A stretch of 64,000 bases of DNA from Candidatus Chloroploca asiatica (GCF_002532075.1 NZ_LYXE01000170.1:1-64000), one strand, 5' to 3'; numbered from the stretch's first letter, positions 36,717 to 46,959 are shown. The notes: generated from the letters alone by a model not told the origin. Made by a program: numbers and translations.

Positions 36717-39137
36717 CTATCTTGTTCCACCATCAAGCTGTCCACTAAGACCAATTCCGATCTGGTTCGCCAGTTCCGGGCGCACCGCGATGACAAAGTC
36801 GCTTGAACCAAGCGCGGCCCCAGGGTCACGGAAGATCAAAAAGCGCCACCAGCGCTCGCCAACCTGGCGATCAAAAGGATTGCGCAACAACTGCCCCACC
36901 AGTGAAGCCTGTTCGAGCGGTACGTCCCGCCATCCCGGACCAAGCCGGTAGACCTGATCTTCAGGAAACCACCAGCGCAATGGGTAGCGCTGCACAACAA
37001 AACCCTCAAGGAGTGTACGATTCTCTGGGAACCGGTCAAGATTTTCTTGCAATAAGAAGACCGCCATGACCTCGTTGCCCGGTGCCGTGCCCAGTGTTCC
37101 CGACACACGTCGCGCATTGCTGAAATTGCGTAGGTACCACGTCCAGACGGTCTCATTATCATAGATCACCGGCATCGCCAGGCCGCGGCCACGGCGTATC
37201 GACGCCTCTTCGACCCGCCGAACGACCCGCATGACATCAGGCGATGTTTGGGTATAAACCATCGGCTCGCGGGGCACATCCCCATTGACATAGACCAGAC
37301 GCACGGTGCTACGCACAGTATACACGCTAAGCGCGAGCACGACGCATGTCACTAGCATCCCGGTTGCCGCCCGACTGCCCCACCGCAAACCGATGCCAAC
37401 CGTGAGCAACGCAATCAAGACAAGCGTCGCCGCCACGACCATCCACGGATAGAGGCGCGCCTCTTCGCCGTAGGTTACGACCATGGTCATCAGGGTAAAG
37501 CCAAGTCCACTAATCGCCGTAAAGAGTGCTCCGTAGATCACCCAGGCCGGGCGCGGGGCCACCGTCGGCAGTGGCGCGTCGGTCGTTGGGCGCGCGTGGC
37601 GCCCCCAGACCAGTTGTTGCACCGTCCAGCCCGCCAGCAGGGTAAAGGGCAGCGTGATATGGATCGTCAGCCACGGCATCTTCTCGCCAGCCCAGGTATA
37701 CATGCCCAGGGACGCCAGTGACCACCAGGCCACCAGCAGTACCGCAAAATTGACCGGCGTTACCGCCTGTGTCTCATCCACCCCGCGCACATGTTGGACC
37801 AGCCAGATCCCCACCAGTATCAGCCCAATACCCCCAAAGATCAGCAGCAACGGCTCGTACACACCAAGCAAAAAGAGGTAATAGTGCCCCGGTTGACCCC
37901 CGCGCTCAACATTATGCTGGGCCAACCAGTAGAGCAATGAACCAGCCACCCCGCTGATCGCCCCGAGGATATTCGTGAAGAAAGCGGTGAAGCCAACCAG
38001 ATAAATCGCGACAAAAAGCAGCAATGGAGGCAACCAGCGTCGCTCGCCCCCGAGACTCGCAAAGACCTGCGCCGCCGGAGCCTCCTGCGCATAGGCAAGC
38101 TCCCAGGGTGTTTGTCCATCAACCCCAGGCCGCCGCCAGATCAGATAGATCAGCGTACTCAACGTCGCTAAGCCCAACCCCGTTGCCAGCACTACCGCCG
38201 GATGGGCAAAAAAGCGTAGCAACTCACCGACATAGATCACCAGATTAGCAAAGAGGCCTCGCCCACCGCTCGCATCATCACGGTTGCGCACCAGCAACGC
38301 ATATCCATTATCGTCGGTTGGCAGCGGGGGCCACCCAAAAAGACCAGGGCGCTCAATCTGCATCGCCCCGGTCTCTGGATCGCGAATGGCATGATGGCCC
38401 CCATCAACCAGTGCCCGCCCCGGCACAACAAAAATCAGGGCCGCCACCACCACCCCAAGCAACGCAACCAGGGCAATTCCGGGCCGATAGACCTGCCACA
38501 GAAACACGACGGTAAGCGGGGCTAGCATGATCAGCAAAAAGAGATAACTCGACTCGTGATTGATGAACATTAACCCGAACGCAGCCGCGCCAACCATCAA
38601 CCAGCGGAACTGTCGCGTACTCACATAACGCACAATCCCTACAAAGACCAGGATCTCGCACAGCACCGAATAAATGTCGTGGCGAAAGAAACGCCCCACA
38701 TAGAGCGACACTGGCGATACGAGCAGATAGACTGCCGCCAGCAATGCGGCTGGACGCCCAAGTTCACGGCGCAAGAGATATGGCGTCAGTGTCAGTGCTG
38801 TCCCAGCCAGAGCCGGCATCAAACGTGCGGTGAAATCATTATCTCCAAAGAGAAAATAGCCGATGGCCCCTAGATAATAGAGCAACGGCCCGTGCAGCAA
38901 TGGATCGTGAATATACCCCCGTCCAACCAGCAGAAACCACGAATATGACGCATGCAACGTCTCATCGTGATGCAGCGCTCGATCCCCGAGTGCCCACACA
39001 TGTGCGAACAGAGCGACTACCCCAAGCAGGAGATAGGCCAGATGCTCTCCCGTCAACAACCAGGGGCCAGCACGCTCGGCAGACGCAGCTAGTGACGGGG
39101 TGGCAGTTGCGTGTCGTGGCAGATCAACACTGGTCAT
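36717..39137 (-). CDS. TIGR03663-family polytopic membrane protein
   Basis: The 806-residue relative of the next gene has a cytoplasmic start, then LGDRALHHDETLHASYSWFLL with the conserved HHDE, HGPLLYYLGAIGYFLFGDND, and about 12-14 hydrophobic segments. WAGEKMPWLTIHITLP is shared almost exactly with the neighbour (WAGEKMPWLVVHMALP). The C-terminal soluble stretch contains DNETVWTWYLRNF and RWWFPED, also shared. The fold is that of GT-C glycosyltransferases using polyprenyl-phosphate sugars; this is inference. It is the first gene of a five-gene operon, 3 bp before the second, behind a candidate promoter at 39169-39197. Confidence 0.85.
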   Translation of the reverse strand: MTSVDLPRHATATPSLAASAERAGPWLLTGEHLAYLLLGVVALFAHVWALGDRALHHDETLHASYSWFLLVGRGYIHDPLLHGPLLYYLGAIGYFLFGDNDFTARLMPALAGTALTLTPYLLRRELGRPAALLAAVYLLVSPVSLYVGRFFRHDIYSVLCEILVFVGIVRYVSTRQFRWLMVGAAAFGLMFINHESSYLFLLIMLAPLTVVFLWQVYRPGIALVALLGVVVAALIFVVPGRALVDGGHHAIRDPETGAMQIERPGLFGWPPLPTDDNGYALLVRNRDDASGGRGLFANLVIYVGELLRFFAHPAVVLATGLGLATLSTLIYLIWRRPGVDGQTPWELAYAQEAPAAQVFASLGGERRWLPPLLLFVAIYLVGFTAFFTNILGAISGVAGSLLYWLAQHNVERGGQPGHYYLFLLGVYEPLLLIFGGIGLILVGIWLVQHVRGVDETQAVTPVNFAVLLVAWWSLASLGMYTWAGEKMPWLTIHITLPFTLLAGWTVQQLVWGRHARPTTDAPLPTVAPRPAWVIYGALFTAISGLGFTLMTMVVTYGEEARLYPWMVVAATLVLIALLTVGIGLRWGSRAATGMLVTCVVLALSVYTVRSTVRLVYVNGDVPREPMVYTQTSPDVMRVVRRVEEASIRRGRGLAMPVIYDNETVWTWYLRNFSNARRVSGTLGTAPGNEVMAVFLLQENLDRFPENRTLLEGFVVQRYPLRWWFPEDQVYRLGPGWRDVPLEQASLVGQLLRNPFDRQVGERWWRFLIFRDPGAALGSSDFVIAVRPELANQIGIGLSGQLDGGTR

Positions 39138-39168
39138 CGCACCTCAAATCAAGCTCAAATGCAAGACA

Positions 39169-39197
39169 ATAATCTGTGGGCATTGTACACGAGTCAA
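39169..39197 (-). promoter_or_regulatory. Candidate sigma-70 promoter of the TIGR03663 operon
   Basis: On the minus strand TTGACT (39192-39197), a 17-bp spacer, then GATTAT (39169-39174). This gives 5/6 and 4/6 matches at optimal spacing, about 30 bp upstream of the start at 39137. Confidence 0.5.
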
Positions 39198-39307
39198 CCT
39201 GCCTGGGCAACCAGAATCGCTTCAACCATAGATCATGGTACAATAAGATGTTGAGCTCCCAGGGGGATGGGGCCTGCGCCCCTAAATATAGCTCCCAAAA
39301 ACTCACG

Positions 39308-39352
39308 TTGTGCTGGCACGCAGCCAGCGCGGCTGGCTGCGTGCCAGCACAA
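39308..39352. terminator. 21-bp perfect hairpin 20 bp upstream of typA
   Basis: Arms 39308-39328 and 39332-39352 are perfect around CCAGC-GCG-GCTGG. No gene ends here: the left gene is divergent. The hairpin ends 11 bp before the typA Shine-Dalgarno (AGGAG, 39363-39367), so it would form in the typA leader RNA. It may modulate typA translation, or terminate readthrough. Confidence 0.6.
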
Positions 39353-39371
39353 ACATAAACTCAGGAGCCTT

Positions 39372-41204
39372 ATGCGCCGTACCGATATCCGTAACATTGC
39401 GATCATTGCCCACGTTGATCATGGCAAAACAACTCTAGTTGATGCTATGCTCAAGCAGAGCCACATTTTCCGTGAGAATCAGACCGTCGAAGCCCGGGTC
39501 ATGGACTCGAATGCTATTGAGCGTGAACGTGGCATCACGATTCTTTCGAAAACAACCGCCGTCAGCTACCGTGGTACCAAGATTAATATTGTTGACACCC
39601 CCGGCCATGCCGATTTCGGCGGCGAGGTCGAGCGGGTGATGAATATGGTTGATGGCGTGCTCTTGCTGGTTGATGCCGTTGATGGCCCGATGCCCCAGAC
39701 AAAATTTGTCTTGCGTAAGGCGCTGCAGGCTGGTCACCGCGCGATTGTGGTGGTCAATAAGATTGATCGCCCTCAGTCACGCCCCAACTGGGTCGTCAAT
39801 GCTACCTTTGATCTCTTTGTTGATCTCGGTGCCAGCGATGAGCAGGCCGAGTTTGCGACGATCTTTACCAATGCCCTCCTCGGCCACGCGGCTCGCTCGC
39901 CTCTCAAACTCCACGATTCGCTTGAGCCGCTCTTCGAGGCCATCATTGATCGTATCCCTGCCCCCGATGTGGATGCCCACGGCCCTGCCCAGTTCCTCGT
40001 GACGACAAGTTCGTATGATGAGTATAAGGGCAAAATCGTTACCGGGCGCCTCTATCGCGGTACGCTGAATCGCGGCCAGCCGTTGGTGCGCATTGACCGC
40101 ACCGGGGCGCAGTTCCCCGCCAAGATTAGCCAACTCTTTGTCTACAATGGCCTGCAACGCCACGATGCCGAGAGTGTCCAGGCCGGCGATATTATCGCCC
40201 TCGCTGGTGTCGGTGATGCCAATATCGGCGATACGATCGCTGATGCCCTCCAACCCGAGCCCCTGCCAACCATCAATGTTGAAGAGCCGACGGTGCGTAT
40301 GACCTTTGGCGTCAATACCAGTCCCTTCGCTGGGCGCGAAGGTACCTTTGTGACGTCCCGCAAGCTCCGCGAACGCCTCTATCAAGAGACCGAGCGCGAT
40401 GTGGCCCTCAAGGTCGCCGATACGGGAAGTGCCGATGTCTTTCTCGTCAGTGGCCGCGGCGAGTTGCACCTCGGTATTCTCATCGAAAACATGCGCCGCG
40501 AAGGCTATGAGTTCCAGGTCTCGAAGCCCGAAGTTATTTTTCAAGAAGATGAGCACGGGGTCTCCCTTGAACCAATGGAATTGGTCGAGATTGAGGTCGG
40601 GAGTGATTATCAGGGGGTTGTCGTCGAGTTGCTCGGGAAACGCCAGGGCGAGATGCGTGATATGCACGTCCGTGACGATGGGAGCGTCCATTATGTCTAT
40701 GTTGTGCCCACCCGTGGCTTGCTCGGGTTTCGCCAACTCTTCCTCACCGCAACCCGGGGCACCGGCATCCTCAATAGTCTCTTTTATGCCTATGAACCTG
40801 TCAGCGGTGAGATCAATGCCCGCGAAAATGGCTCCCTGATTGCCTCAGAGACCGGCAAAGTCTCGACCTATGGCCTTAATCAGGTGCAGGATCGCGGTAC
40901 CTTTTTCGTCACCCCCGGCCAGGATGTCTACGAAGGTATGGTGGTCGGCCAACATATTCGCGATGTTGACCTCGAAGTCAATGTCTGCAAAGAAAAACAT
41001 CTTACCAATATCCGCAATAATAAAGGGGCCGAAAATGTTCGCCTCGATGCGGCGCGTACCCTGTCTCTCGATGATGCCGTTGAATACATCGGCGACGATG
41101 AACTCGTTGAAGTGACCCCGCAAGGCTGGCGCATCCGTAAAAAATTGCTCAGCTCCGATGACCGCCGCCGCGAAAAGAAAAAACGCGACCTCGCCCTCGC
41201 CTAG
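39372..41204 (+). CDS. typA: Ribosome-associated translational GTPase TypA/BipA
   Basis: The 610-residue GTPase starts at ATG 39372 with AGGAGCCTT upstream; the longer frame reads through the hairpin and is rejected. The G1 motif is [10 protein letters not shown], with switch [18 protein letters not shown]3 [14 protein letters not shown] and G4 NKIDRP. Domain II, an EF-G-like domain V ([25 protein letters not shown], split as [16 protein letters not shown]), and the TypA-specific C-terminus ([15 protein letters not shown]) follow. TypA binds the 70S ribosome at the elongation factor site and supports ribosome assembly and growth under stress. The length is standard. Confidence 0.97.
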   Translation: MRRTDIRNIAIIAHVDHGKTTLVDAMLKQSHIFRENQTVEARVMDSNAIERERGITILSKTTAVSYRGTKINIVDTPGHADFGGEVERVMNMVDGVLLLVDAVDGPMPQTKFVLRKALQAGHRAIVVVNKIDRPQSRPNWVVNATFDLFVDLGASDEQAEFATIFTNALLGHAARSPLKLHDSLEPLFEAIIDRIPAPDVDAHGPAQFLVTTSSYDEYKGKIVTGRLYRGTLNRGQPLVRIDRTGAQFPAKISQLFVYNGLQRHDAESVQAGDIIALAGVGDANIGDTIADALQPEPLPTINVEEPTVRMTFGVNTSPFAGREGTFVTSRKLRERLYQETERDVALKVADTGSADVFLVSGRGELHLGILIENMRREGYEFQVSKPEVIFQEDEHGVSLEPMELVEIEVGSDYQGVVVELLGKRQGEMRDMHVRDDGSVHYVYVVPTRGLLGFRQLFLTATRGTGILNSLFYAYEPVSGEINARENGSLIASETGKVSTYGLNQVQDRGTFFVTPGQDVYEGMVVGQHIRDVDLEVNVCKEKHLTNIRNNKGAENVRLDAARTLSLDDAVEYIGDDELVEVTPQGWRIRKKLLSSDDRRREKKKRDLALA

Positions 41205-41215
41205 ATGATGTTGCC

Positions 41216-41256
41216 GATAACCCAGCTACCCGGCTTGGCCGGTTGGCTGGGTTATC
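41216..41256 (+). terminator. Terminator hairpin after typA
   Basis: GATAACCCAGC and GCTGGGTTATC, continued by an imperfect CCGGC/GCCGG inner stem, begin 11 bp after the typA stop and are followed by TAAAAATAC. Confidence 0.7.
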
Positions 41257-41473
41257 TAAAAATACTCATCAATTTCTCATCTTTCCCTAAGCCCTTTCTT
41301 ACCCCCGTATCCCATAATGGATTCTTGACGTTCCCTCCCAGGGAGGTATGTGCCCTGTCTTGCGCATCCCTCCAGCCGGTTCCTTCGTCTTATTCTATCG
41401 GAACCACCGTGTCTTTCTGGTGTCAACCACCGACTCGCAGCGTCGGTGTTTCGACAAAAGAGAGGGGAGACCA

Positions 41474-42430
41474 ATGACAAATTCTGCTTACAACAGCCCT
41501 TTGGCGGCTGATTCGATTATTCTGTATCTGAACGAGATTGGCGATGAGCCATTGTTGACCTTTGGGCAAGAGCAAGATCTTGCCCGTTTGATGCAAGAAG
41601 GCCACGAGGCACGCCACCGGCTTGACCATCTTGACCATGAGACCCAACCGTTGACCCTGACCGAACGGCAGCAACTCGAGGCGCGGGTGCTTGCCGGTGA
41701 ACGCGCCCGTGCTCAGTTGATCCATTCGAATTTGCGCCTCGTTGTGAGCATTGCCCGTCGTTATCAGGGCCATGGGCTGAGTCTCCTCGATCTTATTCAA
41801 GAGGGTAGCCTTGGCCTCATGCGGGCTGTGGATAAGTTTGATCCGACCCGCGGACTCAAGTTTTCGACCTACGCAACCTACTGGATCCGCCAGAGCGTCG
41901 GGCGAGCAATTGCCGATCAGGGGCGAACCGTTCGCCTGCCGGTGCATCTCGGTGAACGGCTGTCGCGCCTCGCCCGCATGCGCCAACAGTTGACCCAGAT
42001 GCTCGATCGCGATCCGACTTGTGAAGAATTGGCCGAGGCTCTCGGTCTGACGCCTGAACAGGTCACGAAAGCTGAACAGGCCGCGCTTGTTCCCGCTTCG
42101 CTTGATGAACCACATACCGATGACGGCACTGGCTCGCTGGCCGAGGTTATCTCTGATCCGCTGCAACCATCTCCGCTCGATCAGATTAGCCATGGGTTGC
42201 TTCGCCAGGATCTCAGCGAGGCTCTGGCGCTGCTCACGCCACGCGAACGCAATATTCTGCAGCTGCGCTATGGGCTCAGTGGCGAGCTCGCTATGACGCT
42301 GGAGCAGATTGGACGCCGCCTCGGCCTTACCCGCGAACGGGTTCGCCAGCTCGAAAGCGAGGCTCTCCGCAAGCTCCGCGATCCAATGCTGGGCCGCCGC
42401 CTCCACGGCTATTTCGAGGAACGCGAGTAA
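41474..42430 (+). CDS. RNA polymerase sigma factor, sigma-70 group 2
   Basis: The 318-residue protein starts at ATG 41474 behind GAGGGGAGACCA. It lacks region 1.1 of primary sigma factors. Region 1.2 is SIILYLNEIGDEPLL. Region 2 contains NLRLVVSIARRYQGHGLSLLDLIQEG (2.1-2.2, split as RLVVSIARRYQG) and KFSTYATYWIRQSVGRAI (2.3-2.4). Region 3 has PVHLGERLSRL. Region 4 has LTPRERNILQLRYGL and the -35-binding HTH EQIGRRLGLTRERVRQLE. It should recognise promoters like the housekeeping ones. Lack of region 1.1 and small size suggest an alternative factor, as in cyanobacterial and Chloroflexales group-2 sets. A perfect hairpin follows. Confidence 0.92.
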   Translation: MTNSAYNSPLAADSIILYLNEIGDEPLLTFGQEQDLARLMQEGHEARHRLDHLDHETQPLTLTERQQLEARVLAGERARAQLIHSNLRLVVSIARRYQGHGLSLLDLIQEGSLGLMRAVDKFDPTRGLKFSTYATYWIRQSVGRAIADQGRTVRLPVHLGERLSRLARMRQQLTQMLDRDPTCEELAEALGLTPEQVTKAEQAALVPASLDEPHTDDGTGSLAEVISDPLQPSPLDQISHGLLRQDLSEALALLTPRERNILQLRYGLSGELAMTLEQIGRRLGLTRERVRQLESEALRKLRDPMLGRRLHGYFEERE

Positions 42431-42441
42431 TTTGCGTATGT

Positions 42442-42494
42442 TGCCTAGCTCATGCCCCCAACCGACTTTGCCGGTTGGGGGCATGAGCTAGGCA
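42442..42494. terminator. 23-bp perfect hairpin after the sigma factor gene
   Basis: Arms 42442-42464 and 42472-42494 are perfectly complementary (TGCCTAGCTCATGCCCCC plus AACCG), with loop ACTTTGC. It begins 11 bp after the sigma-factor stop and separates it from the next plus-strand gene. No T-run follows. Confidence 0.8.
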
Positions 42495-42540
42495 TGGCTT
42501 TTCAGTTCATTACTTCTTTATTACGCTTTTGCAGCCTCCC

Positions 42541-42600
42541 CTGGCGTACAATGCATTTGTACGGACACGGCGATGCCGTGTCCCTAATACGCCACAGGGG
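42541..42600. repeat. Single copy of a dispersed GC-rich palindrome
   Basis: GGACACGGCGATGCCGTGTCC is embedded in CTGGCGTACA ... TACGCCACAGGGG. It is a variant of the palindromes at 15,374-15,830, and its CTGGCGTACA flank also occurs in the 54-bp array at 18,725. It lies just upstream of the large membrane protein gene and its GGGGAGG ribosome-binding site. Confidence 0.6.
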
Positions 42601-42608
42601 AGGTTGCG

Positions 42609-45600
42609 ATGACGTCACTGATCTCAGCCCTCGTTTGTCTTGTCGCGCCGTTCGCTGTCTTGATGCTGAGCCTGGTCTGGTGGAGCAAGCAACGCCGCCA
42701 GGCCCGGGCCGAGCAGCCGTTTGATCTTGCGACCTTCAGCCAGTTTGACCGTCTGGTCGCGCGCTGGCAAACACAAGGCCAGATTACCGAGCAAGAGGCT
42801 GAGCGTGTGCGTGCGTTGCTTGCTGCTGAAGTCGCCCTCCTTACCCGTCAACCAGAGGTTGCCCCGGCCCAGGGGCAGCAAGGTATGGGGGAGCATGCCG
42901 CCCCAGTGGCACCAGATCTCGTTCCGCCCGCCGCCACGGACGATCCATCTGCACTTGCACCAGCGCCGCTGCCCGCAGCGCCACTCCTCGCCGAGGCCTT
43001 GCTACAGCCTCCACTCGCCAATGCAGATGTTCCTCCCCCTCCCCTTGCTGCTGTCGCGAACGAGTCGGCGGCTGAAGTCAGCCTTGTCCCTGCGCCAACG
43101 CCACCCCTCAGTAGTGCGCCAACGCCGGTCGCTCCACCGGTGCCCCGTACGACACGCCGCTCGGTCCGCGCAGCCCTCCTTGCCCTCGGCACGAGGCGCA
43201 TGCTGCTCTTCCTCGGCACCTTCTTGCTCTTGATGTCGAGCCTCACCCTCATCATTTTTAACTGGGCCGTCTTGCCGCCGCTGGCCCAGTTGACGATTAT
43301 CGCAGGTACAACCGGGCTGATCTGGGCCGGTGGGGCCTGGATGACGAGCAAACCCGATCTCGCCACCGCCGGGCAGAATCTACAGCTTGTCGCTGCCCTG
43401 CTCCTTCCTGTCGTCGGGTTTGCCCTGAGCCGCCCCGGCCTCCTTGAACTCGCTCCCCGTCAGGCATGGTTGTTCACCGCTGTCATCAGTCTCATCGGCT
43501 ATCTGGTGGCCGCCCAAAGGACAGGCCGAGCCTTTTATAGCGGGGCTGCCGTTGTTGCTGCAGCCAATCTCTTGCCCGCCTCGCTCGGTCAGTTGGCTCT
43601 CGGGTGGCAACTCTTTCCGATCTTGGTGCTGCTGACCGCCGTCTTGCCGCTCGCACACCGCCTCGCTCAATCCAGTGTACCTCGGTTAGGTTTCGGTGCG
43701 CGCATCGTCGCCCTTTTCGGCGCACCCCTCTGCCTCGCGCTGATCGCCCTAGTCGATCTTGGCATCTCCGGTGAGCCCTTTGCGCTCGCGGCGTCACTCG
43801 CGGCAGGCGCGTTGTTCGCCGGGGTTGCGCATCGCACCGAGCAGCGTGAGCCCTGGCTCTGGGCTGCGGTGTTGCTGCCCATTGCGGCACTGCGCGTCAC
43901 TTTGATGGCGCTGAACGCTGACCTTGCGATCAATGCATTGAGCTTTGGTCTGGCATCCCTCGTCTATCTCGGGCTCAGTGTGGCTGGGGCGCAACGTTTG
44001 CCCCCACTCGCACGGCCAGGGTTCGCTGGTGCTATTGTGCTGGTGCTCCTGACCTTGCCGTTGGCCTTGATCAGCCTTGACGCAACGCGCCTCGCTTTGC
44101 CTCCCCTGATTATCTTTGGCCTCGCCTTTGTGATCCTGGTCGAGCGTGGTTCGTTTGCGTGGCTTGGCACGCAGGTATCATTGTTCAGCACCGCGAGCCT
44201 GGCAAGTGCCGGGGTGCTGCTCTTTGTCTGGCTTGGGGTGCTGATCAATGATCGCTTGAATGACCTCAACGCTACGTCGCTCTACCTGTTGCCCCTGGCG
44301 GCCCTCTTTTTTGCTAGTGCCCGCTGGTGGCCCGGGCGGCTTCGTCAAGCTTACGATTACACCATGCAAGGGTTGGCGCTGCTTGTTACCTTGATAGCCG
44401 GTCAACCGACGCTGATGAGCGACGAACATCGCCTGGCTGCCGCCCTGCTGCTCGCCGTGATCTTTATGGGCCAGGCTCTGCTCCGTCCGCACGCTGTTTG
44501 GGCGGGCGTCGGGTTGGGCATGGTCAGCCTGGCCGTCGCCACCGCGATCGAACGCCTGGTTCCCGTCGTTGATCAGGGTCCCGTCGTTGCGCTCGTTGCC
44601 CTTGCGCTGGCCGCACTCTTGAGTCTGGGTGGCGAACGGTTGCGCCTCACCGCCTTCCGCCCTTGGACATGGCCAGGCCTCGGGTGGGCCACTGGCTGGG
44701 CGCTGGTTGCCGCCAGTGCTGCCTGGCTCCAATTCTCGCGCTACCCTGGCCTCACTGTTGGCGTCTGGCTCGCCCTGGCTGCGTTGCTCGGTTTGCACAC
44801 CTATCTCTGGCGGCAACCACGCATTGGCTACCCGGCGGCGCTGTTGCTCGCGAGTGCCGTACTGCTCGCCGCCAGCGAAGGCTTTTTCCTCGCGTGGCAA
44901 CCTGCGTTTGAGGATCTCGCCTATAGCATCATTGCGCTCACGGTCGCCCTGGCGCTGCTCGGTCAGTTCCTCCGCCGCTTCCGCCCCGCCTATGCGTGGC
45001 CCTACGAACGGGTGGCCTTTGTGATGCTGCTCGGTGCGCCCTTGATGGCATGGTTTGATCCCGCCCATCTGAGCCTCACCTGGATTATGCTGACGATGCT
45101 CTATTTTGTCGCCCGCTGGCGCTACCGGCTCCAGTGGATGCTCGCGCTGGCTTTTCTCAGCCTCGATCTGGCCGCGCTCACCACGGCGGCCTGGCAATTC
45201 CCCGGAGGCGAGCCTGCCGGCGCGGGACTGATGCTGGCCGTGATCGTCGTTGCTCAGGCTCTCTTCAGTGCTTTCATTCATCACCGCCTGCCCACCTGGG
45301 GCGACGCCTGGCGCTGGGGCTATCTCGCTGCTATCCCAGGAGCCGCCGGGGCGCTTCAACTCGCTTCGCCAAGCTCTGCGTATCTCGCCGCTGTCGCGGG
45401 CCTCTTCGCCCTGCTCGCCGGGGTGCTGGTCTGGCTCGAACGCCAGCACCTGTTGGCCTGGGCCTCGTTGATGCTGCTCGGGGTTAGCCTTGAGGCGCTG
45501 CATCGTTTCGCCGGGCTCAGCACCGACATGAGTCTGCTGCTTGGTAGCCTCGAAGCGCTCGCCATTTTTGGGCTTGGCTGGACCTTGCACCTGCGTGCCG

Positions 45601-46958
45601 CGCAACGCCCGGTGGCTCGCCTCTGGGATGATGCCCTGACGCTTGGTGCTGGCGGGGCGATGCTCTTGCTGCCAATGACCCTGGCAGGACAGACCTGGAG
45701 TACCGATGGCAGGTTCATCGGTGCCGCCATCTTCCTGACCGGGCTTGGGATCGGTCTCTTTGGTGGGCGGCTGCGCCAGACCGTGCTGGCCGGGCCAGCG
45801 CTCGCGGTCTGGGTCGTCGCTGTACTCGCCGAAGGCACCGTGCGTGTGCCGCTCTTCTGGGCCGATGCAGGCTCACAGCTGTTGCTTGGCCTGGCCTGGC
45901 TGATTGCGGCAGCCGCGCTGGCCCGGCGTCTCGGCAGTGCCCTGCGCACCCGGCAACCGCTCGCCGAGGCGAACCTTTTCCATGGCACGATCTACGGGGC
46001 CGCCCTCCTCTCCAGCGTACTGGCGCTGGTGGGCACTATCGGGAACGCCGGAACAACCGCGCTCATTAGCCTGGGGCTCGCGCTGCTCACCGCGTTCATT
46101 GCGAGTCTTGAACGGCGCGAAGCCGTCGCCTGGGCAAGCCTTGGCCTGGGTGTGCTCGGCGCATGGCTCTGGTTTGCTGCCTACACCAGCTTTGACGAAA
46201 TCTGGATCGCCGCGTGGCTGATCCTCGGCATGGTGGGCGTGAGTCTGGCAAGCTGGGGGGTGAGCCGCCTGGGGCTGACGGTGTGGCAACGCCCTGGTAC
46301 CTTTGGCACGCTCGGGATCGGAACTTTGCTTGCCCTGCTGGTCGGCTTTGTCACGAATGCGACCGGTATCCTGCCCCCGCTCACGCTGGCTCTGGTCAAC
46401 CTGGGACTCTTGCTCGTCACCCTCGCCGTACGCCAGCGCGAACTTGGCTATGCCTATATCGCCGGGGCAAGTTTTGTCGGGGCGATGCTCTGCCAACTTG
46501 CCGAATGGGGGTTCCGCGAAGCGCAGTGGTACGTCATTCCGTCAGGGCTCTACCTGCTCGCCCTCGCCGCCGGCCTCCGGCGTTTTCAGGGCCAGCGACG
46601 GGTCTCCCAACTCATCGAAACCGTGGCGACGATCCTGCTGCTTGGCGTCACCTTCATCGAAATGATCCGCAACGACGGCAGCCTCTTCACCAGCATCCTG
46701 CTCTTTGGTGAATCACTGGCGCTGGCGGGATACGGCGCGCTCACGCGGCTACGGGTACCCTTTGTCGGGGGCATCGGCTTCTTTGTCATCGGCGTCACCT
46801 GGATGACGCTCGAAAACGTCCGCTTTGCCAACCAGTGGGTCTTGCTCGGGATCATCGGCCTCTTGATGGTCGTTGCCTATGTCATCCTCGAACGCCACCA
46901 GGAACGCCTCGTGCGAACAGGACGCGCGTGGGTTGCCCAGTTACGGAGTTGGAGTTGA
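42609..46958 (+). CDS. Giant polytopic membrane protein (SCO7613/DUF2157-like)
   Basis: The protein has 1449 residues. One N-terminal transmembrane helix (about 5-22) is followed by a cytoplasmic stretch with FDRLVARWQTQGQITEQEAERV, the short helical motif seen at the start of DUF2157/SCO7613-type proteins. An Ala/Pro-rich linker (about 85-190) comes next. Beyond residue 195 the chain is an almost unbroken series of about 40 hydrophobic helices of 18-22 residues with short, often Arg- or Pro-containing loops. No catalytic motif is recognisable. The start is ATG 42609 behind GGGGAGGTTGCG. The function is unknown. It is convergent with the YcxB-like gene, with 1 bp between the stops. Confidence 0.85.
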   Translation: MTSLISALVCLVAPFAVLMLSLVWWSKQRRQARAEQPFDLATFSQFDRLVARWQTQGQITEQEAERVRALLAAEVALLTRQPEVAPAQGQQGMGEHAAPVAPDLVPPAATDDPSALAPAPLPAAPLLAEALLQPPLANADVPPPPLAAVANESAAEVSLVPAPTPPLSSAPTPVAPPVPRTTRRSVRAALLALGTRRMLLFLGTFLLLMSSLTLIIFNWAVLPPLAQLTIIAGTTGLIWAGGAWMTSKPDLATAGQNLQLVAALLLPVVGFALSRPGLLELAPRQAWLFTAVISLIGYLVAAQRTGRAFYSGAAVVAAANLLPASLGQLALGWQLFPILVLLTAVLPLAHRLAQSSVPRLGFGARIVALFGAPLCLALIALVDLGISGEPFALAASLAAGALFAGVAHRTEQREPWLWAAVLLPIAALRVTLMALNADLAINALSFGLASLVYLGLSVAGAQRLPPLARPGFAGAIVLVLLTLPLALISLDATRLALPPLIIFGLAFVILVERGSFAWLGTQVSLFSTASLASAGVLLFVWLGVLINDRLNDLNATSLYLLPLAALFFASARWWPGRLRQAYDYTMQGLALLVTLIAGQPTLMSDEHRLAAALLLAVIFMGQALLRPHAVWAGVGLGMVSLAVATAIERLVPVVDQGPVVALVALALAALLSLGGERLRLTAFRPWTWPGLGWATGWALVAASAAWLQFSRYPGLTVGVWLALAALLGLHTYLWRQPRIGYPAALLLASAVLLAASEGFFLAWQPAFEDLAYSIIALTVALALLGQFLRRFRPAYAWPYERVAFVMLLGAPLMAWFDPAHLSLTWIMLTMLYFVARWRYRLQWMLALAFLSLDLAALTTAAWQFPGGEPAGAGLMLAVIVVAQALFSAFIHHRLPTWGDAWRWGYLAAIPGAAGALQLASPSSAYLAAVAGLFALLAGVLVWLERQHLLAWASLMLLGVSLEALHRFAGLSTDMSLLLGSLEALAIFGLGWTLHLRAAQRPVARLWDDALTLGAGGAMLLLPMTLAGQTWSTDGRFIGAAIFLTGLGIGLFGGRLRQTVLAGPALAVWVVAVLAEGTVRVPLFWADAGSQLLLGLAWLIAAAALARRLGSALRTRQPLAEANLFHGTIYGAALLSSVLALVGTIGNAGTTALISLGLALLTAFIASLERREAVAWASLGLGVLGAWLWFAAYTSFDEIWIAAWLILGMVGVSLASWGVSRLGLTVWQRPGTFGTLGIGTLLALLVGFVTNATGILPPLTLALVNLGLLLVTLAVRQRELGYAYIAGASFVGAMLCQLAEWGFREAQWYVIPSGLYLLALAAGLRRFQGQRRVSQLIETVATILLLGVTFIEMIRNDGSLFTSILLFGESLALAGYGALTRLRVPFVGGIGFFVIGVTWMTLENVRFANQWVLLGIIGLLMVVAYVILERHQERLVRTGRAWVAQLRSWS

Positions 46959-46959
46959 A

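Noticed and set aside
42624-46855. Long antisense frames opposite the 1449-residue membrane protein (e.g. 475 codons at 44178-45605)
   Set aside because: GC-rich coding sequence of hydrophobic residues leaves the antisense frame open. The products are Gln/Arg/Glu/Pro-rich, with no start signals or domains.
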